NCBI GenBank assembly: GCA_023407575.1
Contig: JAEYLX010000006.1
Span: 124,001-188,000, forward strand
Reading direction: 5' to 3'
Origin: Bacillota bacterium
Lineage (GTDB): Bacteria; Bacillota; Clostridia; Lachnospirales; Lachnospiraceae
Length of the DNA stretch: 64,000 nucleotides
The notes beneath the pieces are model-generated. The model was not told where the DNA came from. It saw only the letters and a program-made list of their open reading frames with translations, and searched no databases. Positions within the stretch are counted from its first letter, which is position 1. Each line of letters begins with the position of its first letter. This document shows positions 50,472 through 59,325 of this stretch, piece by piece. A program made the translations under genes and the position numbers.

Positions 50472-51473
50472 TTATACAATATAAATAATTTCATTTTTGG
50501 GGAAGTGCCTTGTAAGTTCCAATCTTATAAGCTCTTCTCCTTTTTCTCTTATTGTCTGGTTGTAGCAATATTTACCATATCCTCTTCCTGTCATTATATC
50601 CTTATCGTATAAGTCAACAGCATTGGGGAAGGCGTCGGTATTTATCATTCTATGAATATAACTATAGGTCATAAATATAACTTCAAAAAATAAATCTTCC
50701 TTGACCTTTTGAGATAATGTTTCAGACAGAATATGAAATAATTCGGTGTATAAAACTTCCCAGTTCTCAAGCAAAACGATAGGAGCCACTAATATTCCTA
50801 CTTTGTAACCAGCTTCCTTTAAACTATTTAATGCTTTTATTCTATGTTCCAAAGAGGAGGTACCAAATTCAACTTTATTAATAATTTCCTGTGGATTAAC
50901 GCTTATTCTAATTATTGTTCTGCCTCTGTGTTCCAGATTTAATAATGAACTTACCATATCAAACTTAGAAGGAAGTGTTATATATCCTTTTTCATTCTTC
51001 CCAAATTTCTCTATTGTCCAATCAAGATTACCAGTAATCGTGTTTTCAAGAACCAAGTCACTATTACTTCCTATTTCAAATGTTAAATCAGTACTACTCT
51101 TATTTGAAGTTTTTAACAGTTTATCCATCATCTGCTCTCTATTTACGAAAAGGCGCAGATAGGAACATTTATTATAATTACATACTAAATAGCAGTAAAG
51201 ACACATTGCACTACATCCTGAAGATGTATATGGTACTATAAATTCAGATGTTTTAGTATTAGGTACATATTTATGAGTCTTTCTGATACCAATCACAATA
51301 TTCTGCTTCATATTGGCAAACTCACTATTGTGCTTGTTTCTAAGTTCTGGAATGTTATTGTGATTTTCAATTCTAACCCATTCTGCTGTTTTATATTTTT
51401 CTACAAGAGTCTTTCCCAGGGAATAATTTAATGCTTCTTCTTCGTAATATATAATATTGGGATTCATTTTCAT
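50472..51473 (-). CDS. Spore photoproduct lyase-like radical SAM protein, catalytic Cys apparently replaced
   Basis: 333 residues. The radical-SAM cluster motif CxxxCxxC is SSGCSAMCLYCYL (Cys87, 91, 94), and YLRLFVN follows, as in SplB (YxRxYVN). The downstream segment TFEIGSNSDLVLENTITGNLDW aligns with the SplB region carrying the hydrogen-donor Cys (FExxCTSDxVG in the forms I recall), but Ser136 stands there. SplB repairs the thymine-dimer spore photoproduct in germinating spores. This protein may repair by an altered mechanism or belong to a sister clade. Not adjacent to splA. Confidence 0.8.
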   Translation of the reverse strand: MKMNPNIIYYEEEALNYSLGKTLVEKYKTAEWVRIENHNNIPELRNKHNSEFANMKQNIVIGIRKTHKYVPNTKTSEFIVPYTSSGCSAMCLYCYLVCNYNKCSYLRLFVNREQMMDKLLKTSNKSSTDLTFEIGSNSDLVLENTITGNLDWTIEKFGKNEKGYITLPSKFDMVSSLLNLEHRGRTIIRISVNPQEIINKVEFGTSSLEHRIKALNSLKEAGYKVGILVAPIVLLENWEVLYTELFHILSETLSQKVKEDLFFEVIFMTYSYIHRMINTDAFPNAVDLYDKDIMTGRGYGKYCYNQTIREKGEELIRLELTRHFPKNEIIYIV

Positions 51474-51612
51474 TCGTCTACCTCCCTTCTTTTATTTTGT
51501 CATTCTTCTCTTTAATTTATCCCTATTATGACAATATGCCATCAGTATTGCTGTTTCACTTGTACTTTATGTAAACAAGATAAAACAGCAAGTTCTTTCT
51601 CTTCTAATAAAA

Positions 51613-51660
51613 TAAAAAAAGGACGTTTACAGCTCCTTAGCGGATGTAAACGTCCTTTTT
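51613..51660 (-). terminator. Terminator after aroC
   Basis: AAAAAGGACGTTTACA / TGTAAACGTCCTTTTT, 16-bp perfect stem; symmetric, so it also insulates the convergent side. Confidence 0.9.
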
Positions 51661-51700
51661 GTGCTTTATGCATTCATTGTCTAAATCAATTTATTTCAAC

Positions 51701-52801
51701 TTATTTATAAAATTCCTTAATCTTATCCATTCTTGATGTCATTCCCTGAAACAGTTGATCGACTAATGTTATAGCCACCATAGCTTCCACAACTACAACA
51801 GCTCTTGGTACGATAATTGGATCGTGACGTCCTTGTATTTCAATTTCGATATTCTCATTGTCTTTGTTAACTGTCTGCTGACGTCTAGCAATTGATGCCG
51901 TTGGTTTTACGGCAGCACGAAGAATTATCTCTGAACCATCGCTAATTCCACCAAGAATACCACCCGCATGATTGCTCTTCTTTTTAATCTCACCATTTTC
52001 ATCACTGTAAAAAGAGTCATTATTCTCAAGTCCTGTGCTCGCTGCCACTGCAAACCCATCACCAATTTCCACTCCTTTGACAGCGCCAATTGACATAATA
52101 GCTTTTGCAAGTGCAGCGTCCAGTTTATCAAAGACCGGTTGTCCAACTCCTGCAGGCATGCCTGTCACAACGCACTCAATGACTCCCCCGGCAGAATTGT
52201 GCTCCTCCATCATTCTCTCCAGATACTCTTCCGCTTTTACTGAAGCCTCTAAGTCCGGCATACACAGAGGACTAACACTTATATTATCTTTTTTACAATT
52301 TTGATAATCAATAGAAACAGGTCCGATTGATTTTGTATACGAATAGATTGATATCCCAAGTTCCTTCAAAATGTTAGCTGCAATTGCCCCTGCTGCCACT
52401 CTGGCTGTGGTTTCACGTCCAGAAGAACGTGCACCACCTCGGTAATCACGAAAGCCATATTTCTGGTCATAGGTATAGTCCGCATGACCTGGGCGATAGT
52501 ACTTGGCAATGTCAGAATAATCATAGGAACGTTGATTTTCATTAAATACAATAAGGGAGATTGGTGTTCCTGTTGTTCGTCCCTCAAAAGTACCGGATAG
52601 AATTTGAAGTCGATCCTCCTCTTTACGGGGGGTGGAATACTTTGTTCTACCAGGCTTTCTTCGATCCAAATATACTTGGATATCCTCTTCCTTTATGGGT
52701 AGTCCTGCCGGACAGCCATCGATGACAACCCCTACTCCTGCACCATGGGATTCTCCCCAGGTTGAAATCGCAAAACTATTTCCATATATTGAACCTGCCA
52801 T
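51701..52801 (-). CDS. aroC: Chorismate synthase
   Basis: A full-length 366-residue enzyme that makes chorismate from EPSP, the last step of the shikimate pathway, using reduced FMN. Signatures include WGESHGAGVGVVIDGCPAG at the N-terminus, RPGHADYTYDQKYGFRDYRGGARSSGRETTARVAAGA (~residues 105-140) and AGGILGGISDGSEIILRAAVKPT. The catalytic His residues lie in GESHG and the RPGHAD block. ATG 52801 follows AGGAAG. It is monocistronic here, without other shikimate genes. Confidence 0.99.
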   Translation of the reverse strand: MAGSIYGNSFAISTWGESHGAGVGVVIDGCPAGLPIKEEDIQVYLDRRKPGRTKYSTPRKEEDRLQILSGTFEGRTTGTPISLIVFNENQRSYDYSDIAKYYRPGHADYTYDQKYGFRDYRGGARSSGRETTARVAAGAIAANILKELGISIYSYTKSIGPVSIDYQNCKKDNISVSPLCMPDLEASVKAEEYLERMMEEHNSAGGVIECVVTGMPAGVGQPVFDKLDAALAKAIMSIGAVKGVEIGDGFAVAASTGLENNDSFYSDENGEIKKKSNHAGGILGGISDGSEIILRAAVKPTASIARRQQTVNKDNENIEIEIQGRHDPIIVPRAVVVVEAMVAITLVDQLFQGMTSRMDKIKEFYK

Positions 52802-53033
52802 AACTTCCTCCTATTAATTCTTCCACTCTAATTTAAGAAGATAGAATGGTCTCTCAAAATCAATTTTTATATATCTTAGCATTAGAGTCCATAATAGTCT
52901 ACTTATTTTTCCCAGAACAATAAAATTTCAGCAGCAGTTCTACCCTACACTCAATTTTTCCTTATTCTATCTGCTTCGGCAGAACTATTAGATTTTTTAA
53001 GATCAATTAACCTCATTCTTTGATAGTTCCTAA

Positions 53034-55841
53034 TTAATACGAAAGAATGGAATTTAAAACCCCAATTTCAATAGTCAATTTTGGCTGGAAGCTCTCGGAT
53101 TTAAAGTATTTCAATATGGAATATAATAGTTGCTTTCCTTCCGGTCTATCTATTACCTTATCAAAATCACAGGAGCAGACCAGAAGTTTCCCTTGTAATA
53201 CATTGCATTCAAAAATCAACCCTAACTTATGGTTCCTTTCAAAATTATCAATTGTTTGAACAATTGGAAGAAAATCTATTGGCATATTATCAAGAATGAT
53301 AGAACGAGAATTGGTAACGATGCTCCACCAGGGATAGGTTGAATATTCTTCACACGGAAAGTCTTCAAATATCGGATGATTGTTATTGATAAGCAAACCC
53401 ATTGTGCCTACTGGAAGTTTTTTATTCCTTTCTTCTGAGATGTAACGGAACATCGGATAGCACCAAAAATCAGTACAGTAACATCCTTCCATCGAATTCT
53501 TTAAATCTTTAAGCTTTGGAATTAATAGTACCTTTTCTCCTTTTTCAAGCAGTTTAATTGCCTCTGCAGATAGCTTTTCGAATATAGTAACCTCATCTCT
53601 ATGTAACAATATATTCTTAGGATATAGCCACATATCATAATTTTTATAAATCTCGGTTCCTGCTATATTAATGCTTAGAGTTAATTTTTCCATAGACTTA
53701 ACCTCTGGGAAGTTCAAGCTGATATTGCAAATATCATAGTAGTTTTGTGTGAAATCAGCTGATACTAATGTCTTCCCCTTCTCATACACAGCATTACCTA
53801 TTTTTAGTTCCCAGATTAAGGTATAATTATGGAGGACAATCGGTCTGTGATAGGATAGTTCAATCTTTGCGTTGAAGTTTTCACCAGAAGTATAATTGTA
53901 TTTATCAAACCTTGCTAAAAGTACGGCATCAGAGCAAAAACTCCGCCATTCTTCAGGGGAAATAAGCCCTTTAGAGTCCATAAAAGCATCCAATATACCA
54001 ACTAAAGCAGTTCCCTGTCCTGAAAAGTCCTGTATGTCTAAAATTTGAAAACCAGCTAACTTTTTTGAACGAAAGGCTGCTTCCAACTCTTCTTTATAGC
54101 ATGCTACGGCAAGTTTACCGGAACAAGTAAAGTACTTTTCAGCCAGATCACCTAATCCTTTTGCGATAAGTCTTTCTTGAAAGGTTTCAAGATTTCTAGC
54201 TTTTAAAGATCCGGTATACTTGGAGATTTCTTTGTAATCAGGATAAGTTTCATATTGACCGATTTCGTGAGAAACAACTGGTATCCTCGGTAAAAGCTGC
54301 TGCTCGGAGCTTACCGTCTTTACTTTTTTGACGCCTGTTCCATATTGTATTTCAATGGTATCTTCCACATTATCTATAGTATTCTCTTCCAAATTTACAA
54401 TCGTCGGATAAATTTCTTCATCATAGCTTTTCCTTGTATTGGGTTCAGAAGACTGTACGTGACCTAATGGGGCATCGCACTCTGCATAGGAACCTCTTAT
54501 AAGCCGATCACGAGAAAATCTAACGCCACAGAAAAAATCCTCCTCTTCTAAAATTACCGGAGTAAATTGAAAGTTATTAGAGCCTTGGGTATATAGATGC
54601 CGATTGTCCAAATTTTTATAGGAACGAAGGATTTCTGACAGCCGTTCTTTACTTCCCCACAGCTCGTTACCCAGGGACATCATTGCAAAGGAAGGATGAT
54701 TCCCAAAGGTATTAAGAATCGCCAATCCTTCTTTAACCAAATATTCCTGTTCCATTTGATTATGATTCTCATAGCTTTCATCCGTTACCGTCCCCCAGAA
54801 GGGTAATTCAGGCTCCATATATATGCCGAGTTGATCGGCTGCCTCAAATGCCGCTTCCGGCGGACAACAGGTGTGAAATCTATAGTGATTTATGCCGTAG
54901 GCCTTTGATATTCTCATTACCGAAAGCCACTCTTCAAGTGTAGTGGGTGCAAAGCCTGTTTTAGGAAAAATCAGACCATCATGTTTTCCTCGCAGAAAGG
55001 TGTTAACTCCATTTATGGTAAATTTTCCGTTACTTGTTTTAAAGTCACGCATACCAAAGGTAACCTCATTAGAATCCAGGAGCAAGCTATCCTCCATTAA
55101 ATTTATCTTTAACTTATACAAATTAGGCTCATGCTCACTCCAAAGTAAAGCATTTTCTCCAAGTACATAGCTTACATTAATTAGGTTGTTTTGAAAGCTG
55201 AATCCTTCTGCTTTTGCACAATGCTTCTTCTCACTGTTATAACTTTCTGCACAAATTGTGAGGATACCTTTTTCCAATCCATTTACTTTTGCTTTTACAG
55301 TTACACTCTTATCCATAATGTCTGGATAAAGTTGAATATCGGACAAATAAGCCTTATTATAAATTTGCAGCTCAATTTTACCGGTAATCCCATTCCAATT
55401 CGTTTGAGTATCCGGAGAAGTTAAATGACCGCCTTTCGTTAAATATTCCGTATTATCCACCAATATGGTAATGATATGAGGACCGGGAGAAAGGTTTAAA
55501 GTAATATCATATATATGTGGTGCGTTTAAGCTATTTCGTGAACCAATCTTTTTACCATCAATCCAAAGAGTAGTTACTCTGGTGCGTTCGAGATAGAGAT
55601 GACAAAGCTTATCTGTCAGGTCATCTGTAATCTCCAGAGTTTTCTGAAACCATGCATAACCTTCGAATTTATATTCATCGGTTAAATATCCAAGTTCTCT
55701 GGCTTCATTCCTTTTTCCCTTTTTCGCATGGGAAGTAGTGTTTGGTAAATTAATAGTGTCCTGAAAGGATGCTGGTAACCCTTTTTTGTCCTCGTCTAAT
55801 TCGAAAGACCAATTACCGCTTAAATCAATACAATCTAACAT
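53034..55841 (-). CDS. Glycoside hydrolase family 2 enzyme (beta-galactosidase/glucuronidase-like), intracellular
   Basis: 935 residues, no signal peptide. An N-terminal jelly-roll sugar-binding domain (DLSGNWSFELDEDKKGLPASF... HIYDITLNLSPGPHIITILVDN) is followed by an Ig-like domain and a TIM barrel. The acid/base Glu is in MMSLGNELWG (~392), and the nucleophile Glu in PVVSHEIGQYETYPDY (~524). FLRGKHDGLIFPKTGFAP starts the barrel. A ~300-residue C-terminal part is beta-rich. Within GH2, the exact sugar (galactose, glucuronate, mannose, arabinose) cannot be told. Monocistronic. Confidence 0.92.
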   Translation of the reverse strand: MLDCIDLSGNWSFELDEDKKGLPASFQDTINLPNTTSHAKKGKRNEARELGYLTDEYKFEGYAWFQKTLEITDDLTDKLCHLYLERTRVTTLWIDGKKIGSRNSLNAPHIYDITLNLSPGPHIITILVDNTEYLTKGGHLTSPDTQTNWNGITGKIELQIYNKAYLSDIQLYPDIMDKSVTVKAKVNGLEKGILTICAESYNSEKKHCAKAEGFSFQNNLINVSYVLGENALLWSEHEPNLYKLKINLMEDSLLLDSNEVTFGMRDFKTSNGKFTINGVNTFLRGKHDGLIFPKTGFAPTTLEEWLSVMRISKAYGINHYRFHTCCPPEAAFEAADQLGIYMEPELPFWGTVTDESYENHNQMEQEYLVKEGLAILNTFGNHPSFAMMSLGNELWGSKERLSEILRSYKNLDNRHLYTQGSNNFQFTPVILEEEDFFCGVRFSRDRLIRGSYAECDAPLGHVQSSEPNTRKSYDEEIYPTIVNLEENTIDNVEDTIEIQYGTGVKKVKTVSSEQQLLPRIPVVSHEIGQYETYPDYKEISKYTGSLKARNLETFQERLIAKGLGDLAEKYFTCSGKLAVACYKEELEAAFRSKKLAGFQILDIQDFSGQGTALVGILDAFMDSKGLISPEEWRSFCSDAVLLARFDKYNYTSGENFNAKIELSYHRPIVLHNYTLIWELKIGNAVYEKGKTLVSADFTQNYYDICNISLNFPEVKSMEKLTLSINIAGTEIYKNYDMWLYPKNILLHRDEVTIFEKLSAEAIKLLEKGEKVLLIPKLKDLKNSMEGCYCTDFWCYPMFRYISEERNKKLPVGTMGLLINNNHPIFEDFPCEEYSTYPWWSIVTNSRSIILDNMPIDFLPIVQTIDNFERNHKLGLIFECNVLQGKLLVCSCDFDKVIDRPEGKQLLYSILKYFKSESFQPKLTIEIGVLNSILSY

Positions 55842-56161
55842 AAAAACCTCCCGTATTCTATATACATAACTTATCTTATCCTTTTCTTAGATAAGAGCTA
55901 AGTTGTTAAAAATGTTTGTCTTGCAGTTTTTAGATATTAATAAGTGCAAAAACACATTACTGCACCTTCTGTCTACTATATTTTAAATATGACTTTGAAT
56001 TGTTCCTCTATTTTTTTACAATATGTTTGACATTAATTATCTTTGAATTTTATAATAAATTATAGCCCGTTGGTGATAACCAAACAGATGGGAAACTGCC
56101 GTTTTTTGAGCTTGATTTTAATAGTTATAATAACCTTAATAAAATTTTGGAGGGTATAAAA
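55842..56161. other. Intergenic region, divergent promoters
   Basis: Between the minus-strand GH2 gene and the plus-strand acetyltransferase gene. T-rich, no hairpin or RNA feature seen. Confidence 0.4.
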
Positions 56162-56596
56162 ATGATTCGTGAAGTTGAAAACAATGATTTTGATGGACTA
56201 ATGAGTTTATACATGCAGCTACACAACAATTCTATTCCTGATAAAACTCCCAAGATAATAGACCTGTGGAATAGAATATTAATCGATAAAAACCATCATA
56301 TTATAGTAGCTCTAGAGGATGAAAAAATCGTATCCTCCTGTGTTTGTGTAATAATTCCTAACCTGACGCATAATCAACAACCCTATGCACTTATTGAAAA
56401 CGTTATAACGGATGAAAACTATCGCAACCGTGGTCTGGCAACAAAGTGTTTGAACTATGCAAAACAATTGGCTGTAAAAGAAAATTGTTATAAATTAATG
56501 CTGCTCACCGGCTCTAAGCTAGAAAGTACCTATCAATTTTACGAAAAATCCGGATATAATATGCAGGATAAAACAGCCTTTATCCAATGGCTCTAA
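56162..56596 (+). CDS. GNAT-family N-acetyltransferase
   Basis: The start is ATG 56162 after GGAGGG; 144 residues. IENVITDENYRNRGLATKCLNYAKQLA is motif A, KLMLLTGSKLESTYQFYEKSGY motif B. A single-domain enzyme of the kind acting on small amines or peptides. Substrate unknown. It precedes an AraC-type gene by 110 bases with its own ribosome site. Confidence 0.93.
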   Translation: MIREVENNDFDGLMSLYMQLHNNSIPDKTPKIIDLWNRILIDKNHHIIVALEDEKIVSSCVCVIIPNLTHNQQPYALIENVITDENYRNRGLATKCLNYAKQLAVKENCYKLMLLTGSKLESTYQFYEKSGYNMQDKTAFIQWL

Positions 56597-56706
56597 ACTA
56601 TTTTTAGCTTAGCATTAAGTTGCAGAATAATCTACCTATATCTAAATTTTAATCAAGTATTCAAAATGCTCACTTGCTATAATGTTGATAACAAGGAGGT
56701 AATTTT

Positions 56707-57474
56707 ATGAATCCTATTAGAAGCATCTTTGACTCTATTGTATTTATTAGCAAAAATATCAGCAGTGAGATTACTCTGAAACAATGCAGTAAGATAGCTG
56801 GTATGTCTGTTTCGTATTATATAGATAAGTTTAAGCAAACTATTGGCTTAACACCCCATAAGTATATCATAAAACGTCGTTTGGAAATAAGTACACATTC
56901 TCTCCTGGAACATAATCGTATTCTTGATATTGCCTTTGAAACTGGTTATGAAAGCAACGAAGCCTACACAAGGGCATTTCATCATGAATTCGGATTAAGT
57001 CCTTCCAAATACCAAGAACTAGGCATACAATGCCCCATTGAAGACTTAAGTGATATTGAGAAAGTTATTGTTTTCTGCCCCGCACCAAAGCATTTGGAAT
57101 ACGACGGGGATCTATACTATTCTGCTTTTAAAGACGTGTATGACTCTGTCATTTTAAAGGGATATTTTGATGTGGATACCCTTGATTACAGGCTGGAAGC
57201 AAAGCAGCTCACTGAAAAATATAGTTATGAATATGCACAAATTATTTTAAGTTTAATTGCTGCAGTTAGCACTACTGCTGACCTCTACTCTAAAGTTAAT
57301 TTAGTAAAACCACTCCCCAAACTGCTTTTCTATTTAATTATGAAAGAATTAATAGAGAACAGATTAATTGACACAGACATTTATACAATTAATACTAAAT
57401 ACAAATTTCAACAATTTATATCTAGCTTATTAGATAATTCTCCCTTGGTGGATTCGGAGCTCTTCACTATTTAA
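56707..57474 (+). CDS. AraC-family regulator with unassigned C-terminal domain
   Basis: 255 residues. Residues ~1-105 are the AraC DNA-binding domain (AGMSVSYYIDKFKQTIGLTPHKYIIKRRLEISTHSLL; IAFETGYESNEAYTRAFHHEFGLSPSKYQ). The C-terminal ~140 residues are helical, without GyrI features, and of unknown family. ATG 56707 follows AAGGAGG. Targets unknown. Confidence 0.88.
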   Translation: MNPIRSIFDSIVFISKNISSEITLKQCSKIAGMSVSYYIDKFKQTIGLTPHKYIIKRRLEISTHSLLEHNRILDIAFETGYESNEAYTRAFHHEFGLSPSKYQELGIQCPIEDLSDIEKVIVFCPAPKHLEYDGDLYYSAFKDVYDSVILKGYFDVDTLDYRLEAKQLTEKYSYEYAQIILSLIAAVSTTADLYSKVNLVKPLPKLLFYLIMKELIENRLIDTDIYTINTKYKFQQFISSLLDNSPLVDSELFTI

Positions 57475-57608
57475 AACAAAATAATATGCAGGCTAAAGGA
57501 TTGTAAGTTATGACAATAGTTAATAGTAGGATTTTGTTGGCATTTATTAGAAACCATGTTATAATTGGAGAAGTTAATTATAAAAATAATTTTATGGAGG
57601 TCCTCTAT

Positions 57609-57635
57609 ATGCGGCGAGCTGTTATTCTTGCGTAG
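57609..57635 (+). CDS. Putative leader peptide MRRAVILA
   Basis: ATG 57609 lies eight bases after a strong GGAGG site, eight codons then TAG. It is followed by a GGCTATTGCAAAT / ATTTGTTATAGCC hairpin (57645-57680) and then the ribosome site of the next gene. A strong translation signal on so short a frame suggests regulation of the downstream gene. Confidence 0.4.
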   Translation: MRRAVILA

Positions 57636-57715
57636 CATTGGCTATTGCAAATAATTAAATTAATTTGTTATAGCCACTGCTATTCCTAATAGTTTATTTA
57701 TTTTAGGAGGGCATG

Positions 57716-57991
57716 ATGAGCTATATTAGAGCAGATAAGGTACTTCCAATTGAAATTATAGAGTTAATTCAAAACTATATTGATGGTGAAAATATTTATA
57801 TACCAAGAAAAGAAGATAATAAGCAGACCTGGGGCAATGGAACTTGCATTCGGCAGGAATTAAACGAAAGAAATTCCTCTATCTTTGCTGATTATCAACA
57901 GGGTATGCAAATATCGGAGTTAGCTGAAAAGTATTATTTATCAGAAAAGAGCATTCAACGTATAATTTTAGAAAAGAAAAAAATAGCATGA
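57716..57991 (+). CDS. CD3324-family small HTH protein
   Basis: The start is ATG 57716, five bases after AGGAGG (or the adjacent ATG 57713); 91 residues. Pattern: RADKVLPIEIIELIQNYIDGENIYIPRKEDNKQTWG, then RNSSIFADYQQGMQISELAEKYYLSEKSIQRII, a Mor-activator-like helix-turn-helix. This is the CD3324-type protein common in clostridia. DNA binding is likely, targets unknown. It has a leader with a peptide and a hairpin, and a strong terminator after it. Confidence 0.85.
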   Translation: MSYIRADKVLPIEIIELIQNYIDGENIYIPRKEDNKQTWGNGTCIRQELNERNSSIFADYQQGMQISELAEKYYLSEKSIQRIILEKKKIA

Positions 57992-57994
57992 GTT

Positions 57995-58030
57995 AATGAG
58001 CTGGTTCCAAATGAACCAGCTCATTCTTTA
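57995..58030 (+). terminator. Rho-independent terminator
   Basis: AATGAGCTGGTTC / GAACCAGCTCATT, 13-bp perfect stem, five-base loop, then CTTTATG. Confidence 0.85.
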
Positions 58031-58049
58031 TGTATCTTTTCTATTACGA

Positions 58050-58237
58050 TTCGAGCGTCAAAAGCCTACCTAAACTAAAGGGGATGAATATGACTGTATA
58101 CATATCCAGATGGCGCAGACCGGCATCTGTGAATTGCCTTATTTTTAGGCAATTCATAGATGGTAAGGCAAGTCCAGATGGATATGTATGCGGGCATATT
58201 CATCATTTATAGACTTGATTGGCTTTTGATGTTCGAA
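58050..58237 (+). ncRNA. Structured element, copy 2 of 2 (family unknown)
   Basis: The outer stem pairs 58050-58066 (TTCGAGCGTCAAAAGCC) with 58221-58237 using two G-U pairs. Inner stems are GATGAATATG / CATATTCATC and GTATACATATCC / GGATATGTATGC. The internal loop has GGCGCAGACCGG (58112-58123) opposite GGTAAGGCAAGTCCAGATG (58162-58180). The terminal stem CATCTGTGAATTGCCT / AGGCAATTCATAGATG has a TATTTTT loop. All G-U pairs work on the plus strand only. It lies between the CD3324 terminator and the convergent GH130 gene. The stems covary with copy 1. Confidence 0.7.
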
Positions 58238-58242
58238 GCATA

Positions 58243-59265
58243 TTATCTCTTACCTATTTCACTGTCATCGTTGCTCACAACACTATTCTCTTTGATATAA
58301 GCTACAATTTCATCAAATTTAGTAAATGCTAGACCTACATAGCTGTCTGCTGCACCATAGTAGATTGCAATTTTACCTGACTCTGAATCATGAATTGTCG
58401 CACAGGGGAATACTACGTTAGAAACAAAACCTCTTTCCTCATACCATTCCTCTGGTGTTAATAGGAAGTTCTCACAACGATATTTTACAATGGAGGGATT
58501 CTCTAAATCCAAAATTGCCCCACCAATACTATAGATATAACCATTGCAGGTGCCACTTACACCATGATAGAATAACAACCAGCCTTCGCTCGTTTCAATT
58601 GGAGCTGCGCCTCCACCTATCTTTAAGGACTCCCACCATCTGCTTCCTCTGCCCATTACATGTCTGTGCTTACCCCAGTAAACAAGATCCGGACTCTCAC
58701 TAAGGAAGATATCTCCAAAAGGTGTATGTCCAGTATCGGACGGTCTACTTAGCAAACAGAAATTACCGTCAATCTTTCTTGGAAATAATACTGCATTTCG
58801 GTTATAAGGCAGGAATGGGTTTTCCAATCTTACAAAGGTTTTAAAATCCTTTGTTTTAGCCATGCCAATAGCTGCACCGTAGAAGTCCTGACACCAAATG
58901 ATATAATATGTATCCTCCACTTTTACCAGTCTTGGATCATATGCATACACTGGCATAAAGGGATTCCCCTCTTCATCTACAAATGGAATTTTATTTTCAT
59001 CAAAATCCCAGTGAATGGCATCTTTACTTCTTCCCATATAGATATATGGCACACCATTGGTCTGCTCACCACGAAATACACCGATGAATTCATCACCGTA
59101 AGGCATAACTGCACTATTAAAAATTCTGGCAACTCCTTTTATAGGATTACGTCCTATAATAGGATTTTCTGTATATCTCCAGACAGGGGCATCTTTAAGT
59201 CCTGATGGACGTTCCTGCCAAGGAACATTTGGTACCTGAGGAGCAATCATTTTAATCTCGCCCAT
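58243..59265 (-). CDS. GH130 beta-mannoside phosphorylase-like enzyme
   Basis: 340 residues, cytosolic, five-bladed propeller. Family pattern: WRYTENPIIGRNPIKGVARIFNSAVMPYGDEFIGVFRGEQ at the N-terminus (general-acid Asp expected in the DPRLVKVEDTYYIIWCQDFYG block), KTKDFKTFVRLENPFLPYNRNAVLFPRKIDG, and GVSGTCNGYIYSIGGAILDLENP. GH130 enzymes phosphorolyse beta-mannosides such as mannosyl-glucose or mannobiose. It is the last gene of an operon with a sugar ABC transporter, which would import its substrate. Confidence 0.92.
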   Translation of the reverse strand: MGEIKMIAPQVPNVPWQERPSGLKDAPVWRYTENPIIGRNPIKGVARIFNSAVMPYGDEFIGVFRGEQTNGVPYIYMGRSKDAIHWDFDENKIPFVDEEGNPFMPVYAYDPRLVKVEDTYYIIWCQDFYGAAIGMAKTKDFKTFVRLENPFLPYNRNAVLFPRKIDGNFCLLSRPSDTGHTPFGDIFLSESPDLVYWGKHRHVMGRGSRWWESLKIGGGAAPIETSEGWLLFYHGVSGTCNGYIYSIGGAILDLENPSIVKYRCENFLLTPEEWYEERGFVSNVVFPCATIHDSESGKIAIYYGAADSYVGLAFTKFDEIVAYIKENSVVSNDDSEIGKR

Positions 59266-59290
59266 TATTTTTGCCCTTCCTCCTTTCAGT

Positions 59291-59310
59291 CAGGGCGGCA
59301 AGCCGCCCTG
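59291..59310 (-). promoter_or_regulatory. GC-rich intergenic hairpin between binding-protein and GH130 genes
   Basis: CAGGGCGGC-AA-GCCGCCCTG, a perfect nine-base-pair stem without a T-tract. At this position it probably protects the upstream binding-protein mRNA and lowers expression of the GH130 gene, as seen in maltose-type operons. Confidence 0.6.
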
Positions 59311-59325
59311 CAATGTCTATTATTA

